From Rhodospirillales bacterium RIFCSPLOWO2_02_FULL_58_16 (GTDB lineage Bacteria; Pseudomonadota; Alphaproteobacteria; Rhodospirillales; 2-02-FULL-58-16): DNA of 39,877 nt. The notes below the pieces were generated by a model that did not search any database, had not been told where the DNA came from, and worked only from the letters and a program-made list of their open reading frames with translations. Location: assembly GCA_001830425.1 (NCBI GenBank), contig MIAA01000001.1, forward strand, positions 105,045-144,921. Reading direction: 5' to 3'. Below are positions 8,301 to 15,994 of this stretch, piece by piece (positions within the stretch are counted from its first letter, which is position 1; every line of letters starts with the position of its first letter). Position numbers and translations under genes: made by a program.

Positions 8301-8869
8301 TAACTCTTTGCCCGTTCCATGTAGGAACCGTCGGCGGTATTGACAACGATGCGGGTCCCGGCCTCGATATGGGGCGGCACCAGGGTTCTGACGCCGTTTT
8401 CAAGCACTGCCGGCTTATAGGACGAAGACGCCGTCTGGCCCTTGATCACGGCGTCGGCTTCCATCACTTTCAGGATTACCGTGTCGGGCAACTGGATGTT
8501 CAAAGGATTCTCCCCGTGGCTTTCGATGGTTACGATCATGCTTTCCTGAAGGAACGGCAACTGGTCCTCGCCGAGCAGGCCGGAATCCAATGTGATCTGA
8601 TCATAGGTTTCGTTGTCCATGAAGGTAAGCGCGTCGCCGTCGCTGTAAAGATACTGATATTCTTTCTGGTCAAGACTGACGCGCTCTACGGACTCCGACG
8701 AGCGGAACCGCGTGTTCAGCTTGGTGCCGGAAAGAATATCCTTGAGTTCCACCTGTAGGTAGGCCCCGCCCTTGCCGGGCTGGGTGTGCTGAATTTTAAC
8801 CGCCCGCCACAAGCGACCCTGATGTTCAATCACCATCCCCGGACGGACGGCATTTCCGTTGATCTTCAT
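8300..8869 (-). CDS. efp: Translation elongation factor P
   Basis: 189 residues, the standard EF-P length, with three beta-barrel domains. The N-terminal KOW-like domain holds the exposed loop PGKGGAY, with Lys33 at the position of the modifiable lysine of E. coli EF-P. The C-terminal domain ends with VPPHIEAGTRIVVNTADGSY, a strongly conserved signature. EF-P binds between the ribosomal P and E sites and relieves stalling at polyproline stretches. Several proteins encoded nearby contain such stretches, notably the proline-rich OmpA-like protein three genes downstream. No epmA/epmB or earP gene is visible here, so the modification type is undetermined. It is the first gene of the efp-suhB pair. 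Confidence 0.97.
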   Translation of the reverse strand: MKINGNAVRPGMVIEHQGRLWRAVKIQHTQPGKGGAYLQVELKDILSGTKLNTRFRSSESVERVSLDQKEYQYLYSDGDALTFMDNETYDQITLDSGLLGEDQLPFLQESMIVTIESHGENPLNIQLPDTVILKVMEADAVIKGQTASSSYKPAVLENGVRTLVPPHIEAGTRIVVNTADGSYMERAKS

Positions 8870-8949
8870 CGTTTCAAGCCCAGTATTGGAAAAACGTCGC
8901 GGACACTATCAGCTTGCCGAACCGTAAGCAACGACGAGAATATCATTAT

Positions 8950-9582
8950 TTATTCTGCGGGAGCCGGGACTGATCGAAGCTCGGCGATTGCGTGCCTGAG
9001 CACCTGATATGCGCCGCTCAAAGACAGCGAGGCCATAACGCCCGCCACCGCGAAGTCCGGCCAGCCCGAACCGGTGGCGAACACGCCGCCGGCGGCGGCC
9101 ATGACGGCGATGTTGCCGAGCGCGTCGTTGCGCGAGCAAATCCATACCGAGCGCATGTTGCTGTCGCCGTCGCGGAAGGCATAGAGCATGATTGCAACCG
9201 TCGCGTTGGCGATGAGGGCGGCGACGCCGACCAGCCCCATGACCTCGGCTTCCGGCACCGTGCCGGAGATCAGATGATGGATGGTGTTGCCGACCACCCA
9301 CAATCCGAACGCTCCCATGGTCGCCCCTTTCAGAACCGACGCCATGGCCCGGCGGCGAAGGGACATCCCCAGCACAAACAAACTGACGCCGTAGTTCGCG
9401 GCGTCGCCGAGGAAGTCAATCGCGTCGGCCTGCAACGAGGACGATCCGGCCATCACCCCGGCAACGATCTCGACCACGAACATGACCGCGTTGATGACCA
9501 GGGCTATCCATAGCGCTTTTTTGAAGCGGGCGCTGATCTTGTCGGAGGCCGCGCATCCGCCGCTGCAACAATTAACGCTCAT
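8950..9582 (-). CDS. Short cation diffusion facilitator-like transporter
   Basis: 210 residues with about six hydrophobic segments, matching the membrane domain of cation diffusion facilitators but lacking their usual C-terminal cytoplasmic domain. The TM2 metal site reads DFLGD (Asp56 and Asp60) within SLQADAIDFLGDAANYG. The TM5 equivalent is NDALGN (Asp153 and Asn157), a variant of the usual HxxxD. A cysteine-rich N-terminus (CCSGGC, 5-10) may bind metal. The family exports Zn2+, Co2+, Cd2+ or Fe2+ against protons; the altered TM5 site makes the substrate uncertain. It is transcribed away from the cytochrome at 9652 across a 69-base AT-rich gap and has a good GGGAGA ribosome site. A role in supplying or exporting cobalt for the adjacent cobalamin genes is speculation. 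Confidence 0.8.
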   Translation of the reverse strand: MSVNCCSGGCAASDKISARFKKALWIALVINAVMFVVEIVAGVMAGSSSLQADAIDFLGDAANYGVSLFVLGMSLRRRAMASVLKGATMGAFGLWVVGNTIHHLISGTVPEAEVMGLVGVAALIANATVAIMLYAFRDGDSNMRSVWICSRNDALGNIAVMAAAGGVFATGSGWPDFAVAGVMASLSLSGAYQVLRHAIAELRSVPAPAE

Positions 9583-9651
9583 GCCTATCTCCCGAACGGC
9601 GCTTCGATGTATGATAAACTATGTATATATTGATCACGAGGATAACATTTA
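9583..9651. promoter_or_regulatory. AT-rich divergent promoter region between cation transporter and cytochrome genes
   Basis: The 69 bases between two divergent starts include an AT-rich block at about 9607-9636 containing TATGATAA and TATATATTGATCA. This is the only place where promoters for both genes can lie. It holds TATAAT-like elements on both strands and a TGATCA palindrome. I cannot assign exact -35/-10 boxes or an operator. Confidence 0.4.
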
Positions 9652-10107
9652 ATGAAACGCCATAAAGTCTCGCTTGCCGCCATCGCCTTGTGGGGCGTCA
9701 CCATCGCCCTTGTTGCTTTTATGATTATCCGGGGGCAGACCGAGACGGCTGCCGACGGCAGGACCGCCGTGGTTCTGAGCGTAGCGGAGAGAGATCATAT
9801 CCTCGGCGAAATGCGCGGAATGCTGGGGAGCATTCAAGGGATCATCAGCGCCATGGCCGACGGCAACATGGAAGATGTCGCCCGCGTCGCCGCCGAAAGC
9901 GGAATCTCCCGAATGCAGCACGAAAACCCGGCGCTGATTCTCAAGATGCCTCTCGACTTCAAGCAAATGGGCAAGGCCGCCCATCAGGGATTCGATGAAA
10001 TTGCGCTGACCGCCCCGCAGGGCAAGGACGCCTTGTTAAAACGCCTCGATCAGCAATTGTCCGTATGTATGGCCTGCCATGAAAATTATAAATTCAAGGC
10101 CGAATGA
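9652..10107 (+). CDS. Membrane-anchored c-type cytochrome, cytochrome c'/c556-like
   Basis: 151 residues. A single hydrophobic N-terminal segment (about 7-26) serves as uncleaved anchor or signal. A largely helical domain follows, with a haem-attachment motif CMACH at 139-143, only eight residues from the C-terminus. A C-terminal CxxCH after a helical bundle is typical of the cytochrome c'/c556 family, rather than class I cytochrome c, where the motif is N-terminal. The haem would face the periplasm; the role may be electron transfer or ligand binding. The ATG at 9652 follows GAGGAT. It stands alone, convergent with the cobalamin operon that ends 16 bases beyond its stop. No partner oxidase or reductase is adjacent. 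Confidence 0.75.
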   Translation: MKRHKVSLAAIALWGVTIALVAFMIIRGQTETAADGRTAVVLSVAERDHILGEMRGMLGSIQGIISAMADGNMEDVARVAAESGISRMQHENPALILKMPLDFKQMGKAAHQGFDEIALTAPQGKDALLKRLDQQLSVCMACHENYKFKAE

Positions 10108-10122
10108 GTTGTGCCGGCGGGG

Positions 10123-12624
10123 TTAGAGCATCTTCTTTGCATAACCCCTCGGCGTGAAAACCCATCGGTTGACGCCGCGTTTAATCGCTTTGGTTCGGCT
10201 GTTGCCGATCAGCACCAAAGTCAGCATATCGGCGTGGTCAGGCGTCAACTCGCCGAGGGTAATCGTGCGCAGGGTTTCCTCCTCGCGTCCCAGGTTGCGG
10301 GCCAGCACTACCGGCGTTTCCTTGGGGCGGGCGGTCAGCAGGATTTCGCGGGCCGCCGGCAACTGGGTGCGGCGGCGGTTGGATACCGGATTATAAAGAG
10401 CGACTACGAAGTCGCCGTCGGCGGCCGCCTGCAAGCGGCGCTTGATGTCATCCAAAGGGGTCAACAGGTCGGACAGGGAGATGGTGCAGAAATCATGGCC
10501 GATGGGAGCGCCGATGCGCGCCGCCGCCGCCTGCAGGGCCGAGACGCCGGGAACCACCGAGATCGCCAGACGGTTCCATTCGGGCTTGTTCTCGCGCTCC
10601 AGCAACTCAAATACCAGCGAGGCCAGGCCGTAGATGCCGGCGTCGCCGGAACTGACCAGAACCACCGATTTTCCCTCAGCGGCCAGATCAAGGGCCTTGC
10701 GCGCCCGTTTTTCCTCCTGGGTCATTTTTGATTCATGACGGGTCTTGCCGACGATAAGATCGCCGATCAGGTCCAGATAAAGGCCGTAGCCGACCACGTC
10801 ATCGGCCTCGCGGATAGCTTCGGTCGCCTCCGGCGTTCGCCATGCCGCGCTGCCCGGCCCGATGCCGACCACCGTCAGCCGCCCCTGGCGACGGCCCGAT
10901 GTCGGGTTAATAATGTCACGGGCGCGGGCAACGGCGCAGGTGGCGCGTCGGGAACCTTTCTTGCCGACGGCCAACGCCGAATCCGGGCCGCCCGCCGCCA
11001 GCGCCGCCGCCTCGGCGACGCCGTGACAACCGACGGCCTTGAACACCGCCCCGGAAGGGTTGGCGAGGCGCGGCGTCAGCTCTTCCAGTTCGTCGGCGGT
11101 GAAGAAGCGGGCGGGAACGCCGAGGAAATCGGCCGCCGCATGTACCGCCTTTTCGTCCGCTTTCAGATCGATGGAGACAACACAGGCCACGGCTTTAGCG
11201 GAAAGCCCGGCGTCGGCCAGCGTTTTCTCAACCAGTTCCACAAGTTCCGCCGGATCGGCGTCGCGTTCACAACCGACGCCGACGGCCAGCACTTGGGGGT
11301 GCAGGACCAGATTGTTTCCCGGATGTTCAACAACGCGATCAGTGACAATCACCGACAACTCGCCGTTCTCGGCAAAGGGCGCCCCGGTTTCCGTCAGCCA
11401 TCCGGCATTCCCGGCCTCCACCGTCAGTCCCACCGGCAGGTCGGCCAGCAACGCGGCGGCGATCCCTTTCGCCGCTTCCGGATTAAGGCAATGCCAGCCG
11501 GACGGCGGGTCGTCCACGGCCAGTCCGAAGCGGGCGTCGCCGGCGGTGGTGATGGCGGCGATTCCTCCCGTGACGTCGGCGATGGCCCGGGCCAGACGGT
11601 TGGCCCCGTTATGGCCGCCCAGAATCGGCACCGCCGCCGAGCCGTCAACGGCGACGGCGACGACGGGAGGCTCGCTTCGCTTGTCGGCGATCAGCGGCGC
11701 CAGCGCACGCACCAGAATCCCGGCGGCGCAGACGCCGACAATGGGCGTCCCTTGCGTAAATAATGTTCTGAGATGGGCGGCGGCGTCGCTGAAAGTCACA
11801 TCAACGTCGCTTGATCCTTCGGGGCCGTGAAGGCGCGACCCCGGCAAAATTTCCCTAAGACGGCGCGCCAACTCCAGGCCGCCCGGAGTGAGCGCCGTCA
11901 GCGCCGCGCCTTCCGGCGGCGGGGCGACGGCGCCGGCTGTTCCCCCCTTGCGGGCCAGCACCATCGAGAAATAGGGCGCCGCATCTCCGGCCTCGTCAAG
12001 CGCCGATATCCGCTCGCCCGCCATGCCGGCGTGCTCCACATAACGGGTTTGCGTCATCGCCAGACGTCGCAGCACCCGGCGCACCTTGTCCAGATGACGG
12101 CCCACCTTGAGAATGGCGGCGGCGTCGGCGTTTCTCAGACGAGCTTCCAGTTGAGCCTCGGGCAGGGTCGCCGGAACCACGACCAGGGTATCGTTACGCG
12201 AAGCCAACGGCATCGCCGCCACGGCGGCGACGGCGCCGACGGCGGAGACGCCCGGCGTCACTTCCACCGGATAATCACCGCCCAGCCGCTCCAGCAGATA
12301 AATGAACGAGCCGAAGATCAGAGGATCGCCCTCGCACAGCACGGCAACGCTACGCCCGGCCTTCAGATGGGCGGCGATTTCGGGGGCGTAACGATCATAA
12401 ACCTGCCGGCCATGAGCCGGATCGACGCGCATCGGCATGGGCATGGCGATTTCTGTCTTTTCGCCGTCGAAACGTCCTTCGACGATAGAGCGGGCCAAAC
12501 TGTCTCCCCGCTCGGAGGCGATATAGGCGATCACCGGCGCGGCGCGAATAATCATCAGCGCCTTCAGCGTCAGCAATTCGGGATCGCCGGGGCCGACGCC
12601 CACGCCGTACAGGACGCCGGTCAT
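10123..12624 (-). CDS. cobI-cbiG-cobJ: Triple fusion: precorrin-2 C20-methyltransferase + CbiG + precorrin-3B C17-methyltransferase
   Basis: 833 residues, in three cobalamin-pathway modules. Residues 1-230 are CobI/CbiL: GVGVGPGDPELLTLKA (7-22), LCEGDPLIFGSF (96-107), VTPGVSAV (122-129). Residues about 240-575 are CbiG: PIVGVCAAGILVRALAPLIA (294-313), LGGHNGAN (335-342) and the C-terminal LAVGVGCERD (446-455) and SIDLKADE (484-491). Residues 581-833 are CobJ/CbiH: LTVVGIGPG (583-591), VLVSSGDAGIYG (655-666), VVPGVSALQAAAARIGAP (690-707), ALYNPVSNRR (742-751). It would catalyse C20 methylation, ring opening with loss of the two-carbon fragment, and C17 methylation with ring contraction. CbiG activity belongs to the cobalt-early route. 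Its ATG overlaps the cobL stop by four bases (ATGA). No frameshift is needed to read all three modules. Confidence 0.95.
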   Translation of the reverse strand: MTGVLYGVGVGPGDPELLTLKALMIIRAAPVIAYIASERGDSLARSIVEGRFDGEKTEIAMPMPMRVDPAHGRQVYDRYAPEIAAHLKAGRSVAVLCEGDPLIFGSFIYLLERLGGDYPVEVTPGVSAVGAVAAVAAMPLASRNDTLVVVPATLPEAQLEARLRNADAAAILKVGRHLDKVRRVLRRLAMTQTRYVEHAGMAGERISALDEAGDAAPYFSMVLARKGGTAGAVAPPPEGAALTALTPGGLELARRLREILPGSRLHGPEGSSDVDVTFSDAAAHLRTLFTQGTPIVGVCAAGILVRALAPLIADKRSEPPVVAVAVDGSAAVPILGGHNGANRLARAIADVTGGIAAITTAGDARFGLAVDDPPSGWHCLNPEAAKGIAAALLADLPVGLTVEAGNAGWLTETGAPFAENGELSVIVTDRVVEHPGNNLVLHPQVLAVGVGCERDADPAELVELVEKTLADAGLSAKAVACVVSIDLKADEKAVHAAADFLGVPARFFTADELEELTPRLANPSGAVFKAVGCHGVAEAAALAAGGPDSALAVGKKGSRRATCAVARARDIINPTSGRRQGRLTVVGIGPGSAAWRTPEATEAIREADDVVGYGLYLDLIGDLIVGKTRHESKMTQEEKRARKALDLAAEGKSVVLVSSGDAGIYGLASLVFELLERENKPEWNRLAISVVPGVSALQAAAARIGAPIGHDFCTISLSDLLTPLDDIKRRLQAAADGDFVVALYNPVSNRRRTQLPAAREILLTARPKETPVVLARNLGREEETLRTITLGELTPDHADMLTLVLIGNSRTKAIKRGVNRWVFTPRGYAKKML

Positions 12625-13832
12625 CGTTTGGTGACCGTGAACTGGGTCACCGTCATCAGCGGCCTGTAACCGGAAAAACGACCGAGCGATTCGGCGCGTT
12701 CAATGGAAATGCGGCTCATTTCGCCTCCGTATTCATTTCGGAACGCCGATAATCTTTCTTCCGCCTCCATGGTGACGGCATTGGCCGCCAGGCGACCGCC
12801 GGGGTTGAGCTTGTCCAGGCAGACTTTTAAAATCCCTTCCTCGGCGACGAGGCCGCCGCCGATAAAAACGGCGTCAGGAGGCGGGCCGAGATCGTCGAGC
12901 GCTTCGGGGGCGCGGCCTTCCACCACCTTCAGGCCGGGCGTCCCGAGGTTGACGGCGTTGCGGGCGATGCGGGCGCAACTATCGGCATGGCGCTCGATGG
13001 CGACGGCCTTGGCGGTGCGCTCGGCGCGCATCCATTCGATGGCTACCGAACCCGATCCGGCGCCCACGTCCCACAGAGTCTGGTGGGGCAACGGCATAAG
13101 TCTGGCCAGCGTAATAGCGCGAACTTCCCGCTTGGTGATCTTGCCGTCGTGCTCAAAGGCGTCATCAGGCAACCCCGGCGCTCTCGACAACACACGGGCG
13201 TCGGCGGCGGCCCGACAACGGACGGCAATGACGTTGAGGTCGGCGCAACGATCATGCTTCCAGTCTGCCGCCGTTCCTTCCAGCCGCCGCTCCGCCGCGC
13301 CCCCCATATGTTCGAGCACGCTGATCAGGCTGTCGCCGTAGCCATGTTCAACCAACAAGGCGGCTACTTCGGCGGGGGTGGCGCCGTCCCTGCTGAGGAT
13401 CAACAGTTTGAAGTTGGGAGCGATAAACAAGTTAAGACCCGACAACGGTCGCCCGTGCAGAGTCAAGGTCTTTACATCAGGCAGCGACCAGCCGAGGCGG
13501 GCCGCTGCGAGGCTGAAAGCCGACGGCGCCGGCATGACGATCATTTCCTCGATCTTGAAGCGCCGGGTCAGGGCGGCGCCGATGCCGTAGCAAAAGGGAT
13601 CGCCGGAAGCCGGCACGACGACCCGGCGTCCGCGCCTGTCTTCGATCTTGTCCAAAGCGGCGGCAAAGCCGTCCTGCCAACTGATGCGTTCCGCCTTGCC
13701 TGCGGGAATCTTCGCCAAATGGCGTTCGCCGCCGACCAGCACTTCGGCGGAATCGATCAAGGCCCGCGCCGCCGGGCTTAGGGCTTCAAGTCCGTCCTCG
13801 CCGAGGCCGATAACAAAAAGCCAGGGAATCAT
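12621..13832 (-). CDS. cobL: Precorrin-6Y C5,15-methyltransferase (decarboxylating), CbiE-CbiT fusion
   Basis: 403 residues, the normal CobL length. The N-terminal half is the CbiE methyltransferase (IPWLFVIGLGEDGLEALSP, then VVPASGDPFCYGIG). The C-terminal half is CbiT, with the SAM-binding WDVGAGSGSVAIEW. Together they methylate C5 and C15 of precorrin-6Y or its cobalt form and remove the C12 acetate carboxylate. The open frame extends upstream to 14093, but ATG 13832 overlaps the cobH stop (TAATG) and begins with the expected first strand of CbiE, so it is the start. It ends with a four-base ATGA overlap into the cobI-cbiG-cobJ fusion, implying coupled translation. Confidence 0.96.
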   Translation of the reverse strand: MIPWLFVIGLGEDGLEALSPAARALIDSAEVLVGGERHLAKIPAGKAERISWQDGFAAALDKIEDRRGRRVVVPASGDPFCYGIGAALTRRFKIEEMIVMPAPSAFSLAAARLGWSLPDVKTLTLHGRPLSGLNLFIAPNFKLLILSRDGATPAEVAALLVEHGYGDSLISVLEHMGGAAERRLEGTAADWKHDRCADLNVIAVRCRAAADARVLSRAPGLPDDAFEHDGKITKREVRAITLARLMPLPHQTLWDVGAGSGSVAIEWMRAERTAKAVAIERHADSCARIARNAVNLGTPGLKVVEGRAPEALDDLGPPPDAVFIGGGLVAEEGILKVCLDKLNPGGRLAANAVTMEAEERLSAFRNEYGGEMSRISIERAESLGRFSGYRPLMTVTQFTVTKR

Positions 13833-14455
13833 TACGCTTCTCCGGCCATGGCGTTGACCGTCGCCGCCGCCATGGCGCTGCCGCCGCGCCGTCCGCGCAG
13901 GGCGATGAACGGAATGTCCCCGGCGTGGGCGATCAGCGCCTCTTTGGATTCGGCGGCGCCGATGAAGCCGACGGCAAAGCCGCAGATCAGCGCCGGACGC
14001 GGCGCGCCGTCGGCAAGCAGTTCCAGTAGCCTGAACAGCGCCGTCGGCGCGTTGCCGATGGAAACCACCGCCCCTTCCAGATGATCGAGCCACAGCCCGA
14101 CGGCGGCGGCGGAACGGGTGGTTCCCTGCGCTTCAGCCAGAGCGGATGTCTTCGGATCGTTCAGGGTGCAGATCACTTCGTTGCCGGAAGGCAAGCGGCG
14201 CTTGATGATTCCCGTTCTCACCATCTCGGCGTCCACCAACACCTTCGCTCCCGCTTTCAACGCGGCGCGGCCCGCCTCGGCGGCGCCGGGAGAGAACCTT
14301 AAATCCCCGACGATATCCGTCATGCCCGAAGCGTGAATAAGCCGCATGGCGACGGCGACCATGTCGCCGGGAAATGAGCCAAGCTCCGCCGCCTCGCCGA
14401 TGGCGGCGAATGAACGCCGGTAAATCTCCTGCGGATCACGGATATAGTCGAACAT
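13832..14455 (-). CDS. cobH: Precorrin-8X methylmutase
   Basis: 207 residues, standard length for CobH/CbiC. It opens with FDYIRDPQEIYRRSF and carries the catalytic-histidine motif RLIHASGM, the substrate-binding GAKVLVDAEMVRTGI, and CTLNDP, GNAPTALFRLLEL and GFAVGFIGAAESKE. The enzyme moves the methyl group from C11 to C12, producing (cobalt-)hydrogenobyrinate. It begins nine bases after the cbiX stop and overlaps cobL by one base, so it is the second gene of the cbiX-cobH-cobL-cobI/cbiG/cobJ operon. Confidence 0.97.
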   Translation of the reverse strand: MFDYIRDPQEIYRRSFAAIGEAAELGSFPGDMVAVAMRLIHASGMTDIVGDLRFSPGAAEAGRAALKAGAKVLVDAEMVRTGIIKRRLPSGNEVICTLNDPKTSALAEAQGTTRSAAAVGLWLDHLEGAVVSIGNAPTALFRLLELLADGAPRPALICGFAVGFIGAAESKEALIAHAGDIPFIALRGRRGGSAMAAATVNAMAGEA

Positions 14456-14464
14456 GAACCGTTT

Positions 14465-15415
14465 TCACCCCTTGTCCCCGTGGTGATGGTGATCGTGATG
14501 ATGGTCATGGTCATGGTCATGATGATGGTCATCGCCGCTGATGCCGCGCACATGATGATGATGGCCGACCTGAGGAGCGCCGACATCGCTTTCATAGCCG
14601 ATGATCTGTTCGCGGTACTTGCATAATCGGCAGTTCATGGTGTTGTCGCCGGTCAGCATTTCATCGACGCGCTCGACCAGACAGTCGATCAGCAGCGGGT
14701 GATCGTTAAGATATCCGGCTTTGATGAACTCAATTTCCGGGTTGGCCGCCGCCGCCTCGTCGGCCCAGACATAAATGCGCTTGACCAGAATGCCGGTAAA
14801 CAGAAAGTAGGAAAAAACGATGATTCGCTTGAAGCCGAGCTTTACCGCATGGGCCAGCCCGACATCGACCAGGGGATAGGCGACGCCGCTGTAGCTGACG
14901 CAAGCCCAGCCGAAGCCCATGCCTTCCCACAGCATCCGCGCCACCTTACTGACGTTGGCGTTGGCGTCCGAGTCGTTGGTGCCTCTTCCTACCACCATCA
15001 ACAGGGTGTCTTTGCGTTCAACAATGGCGGACGCCAAGTTTTCCGCTTGTTCGATGCGTTCCGACGCCGCCTTCAGCAGACGGGCGTCTACGGCCAGCTC
15101 GCGACCGTAGCGCACATCAATGCCGGGGTTGTCGGCGGCAAACTCGTTGACTTCGGAAGGCAGATCGTTCTTGACGTGACCGGCGGCGAACAACATTCCC
15201 GGTAAGCATAGGATACGCTTTGCGCCTCGCGCCTTCAGTTTTTCCAGTCCGTCGCGGATCACCGGGCGGGCGAACTCCAGGAAGCCGCTTTCCACGTCAT
15301 AACGGGGAAGACGTCTCTTGATATGTCCGGAAAGAGTATTGAACTGGGCGATGGCCTCAACATCGCGGCTGCCGTGGCCGCAGATCATCACCGCCGTTTT
15401 GCCGGCATCATTCAT
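14465..15415 (-). CDS. cbiX: Sirohydrochlorin cobaltochelatase CbiX with MxCxxC motif and histidine-rich tail
   Basis: 316 residues: two tandem CbiX-type chelatase domains plus a C-terminal metal-binding tail. Domain 1 opens with VMICGHGSRD (His14) and has PGMLFAAGHVKNDLP (His80), the two metal-site histidines of class II chelatases. The tail contains MNCRLC (260-265) and a histidine/aspartate-rich stretch (285-312). CbiX of Bacillus megaterium has the same MxCxxC plus His-rich layout and carries an Fe-S cluster, so this is a known form. Cobalt insertion into sirohydrochlorin commits to the early-cobalt route. ATG 15415 has AAGGA nine bases upstream. An upstream ATG at 15478, and MTRRR after it, extend the frame but have a poor ribosome-site spacing and an arginine-rich, non-homologous lead. 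It heads the cobalamin operon. Confidence 0.93.
   Translation of the reverse strand: MNDAGKTAVMICGHGSRDVEAIAQFNTLSGHIKRRLPRYDVESGFLEFARPVIRDGLEKLKARGAKRILCLPGMLFAAGHVKNDLPSEVNEFAADNPGIDVRYGRELAVDARLLKAASERIEQAENLASAIVERKDTLLMVVGRGTNDSDANANVSKVARMLWEGMGFGWACVSYSGVAYPLVDVGLAHAVKLGFKRIIVFSYFLFTGILVKRIYVWADEAAAANPEIEFIKAGYLNDHPLLIDCLVERVDEMLTGDNTMNCRLCKYREQIIGYESDVGAPQVGHHHHVRGISGDDHHHDHDHDHHHDHHHHGDKG
14480..14563 (-). repeat. Low-complexity CAT/GAT-rich tract encoding the CbiX histidine-rich tail
   Basis: The tract consists of interspersed His and Asp codons (CAT, CAC, GAC, GAT), densest at 14480-14527, where ATGGTC hexamers repeat on the plus strand. Such tracts are prone to slippage; any in-frame gain or loss would alter tail length without disrupting the chelatase domains. 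Confidence 0.7.
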
Positions 15416-15503
15416 GGCGCTTGGTCCTTGCCTTCGAGCGTTCGGTCGCCGCCTGGTCATTGCCTCCGGGCGGAACATTATAAAATGGGACTATACAGGT
15501 TTT

Positions 15504-15959
15504 TTAAAGTTTTCCCAAATAATCAAGCATGTAGTAAATCCCGCCCATCAAAACGCCTGAAACCACGCCGATAATAATGATTATCTTGAAGATTTTTATG
15601 TAGAACTTCCTGGTTTTCTCCCTGGTGGCCCTGATAACGGCCATCTTTTTTTCCATCGCCTTGCCGGCCGCTTCTTCCGCCGCTTTTTTCAGGCGCGCCT
15701 CTTTCTTTTTACGGATGGAGTCCTCCCACGCCTTGTCCGAAATGCTGATGTCCTCGCTCGATTCCTTGAAGATGATAACGGCTTTGACCTGGCCGTTGAG
15801 GCCATTGCCGGTCTTTTGGACGACGCGGACGGCGGTTTTGTCCGTTTTGCTTAACAATGTAACGGCCAGGCTGACTGCCAGATTTTTTTTGTCATGAACG
15901 GAATCGATGGACCAGTTCCCATCCTTGAAGGCATAAATTTCAAATGATTCCTGCGCCAT
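15504..15959 (-). CDS. Uncharacterised tail-anchored protein
   Basis: I do not recognise a family. 151 residues: an N-terminal globular part (about 1-75) with alternating beta-like segments (ESFEIYAFKDGNWSIDSVHD, TAVRVVQKT, QVKAVIIFKE); a highly charged Lys/Ala/Glu helix (about 77-118, IRKKKEARLKKAAEEAAGKA); and one strongly hydrophobic C-terminal helix (about 120-146). There is no signal peptide, so the topology suggests a cytoplasmic domain anchored by its tail in the inner membrane. The ATG at 15959 follows GGAG by seven bases. It sits between the PAS gene and cbiX on the same strand, 88 bases upstream of cbiX. The location does not show a cobalamin role. Confidence 0.7.
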   Translation of the reverse strand: MAQESFEIYAFKDGNWSIDSVHDKKNLAVSLAVTLLSKTDKTAVRVVQKTGNGLNGQVKAVIIFKESSEDISISDKAWEDSIRKKKEARLKKAAEEAAGKAMEKKMAVIRATREKTRKFYIKIFKIIIIIGVVSGVLMGGIYYMLDYLGKL

Positions 15960-15994
15960 TCCGATACTCCGGTAAACCGTATTTCTCAGTTATA

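Noticed and set aside
10735-11763. Plus-strand open frames of over 300 codons opposite the cobalamin fusion
   Set aside because: They mirror the high-GC third-position bias of the fusion gene and have arginine/glycine-rich, domain-free translations.
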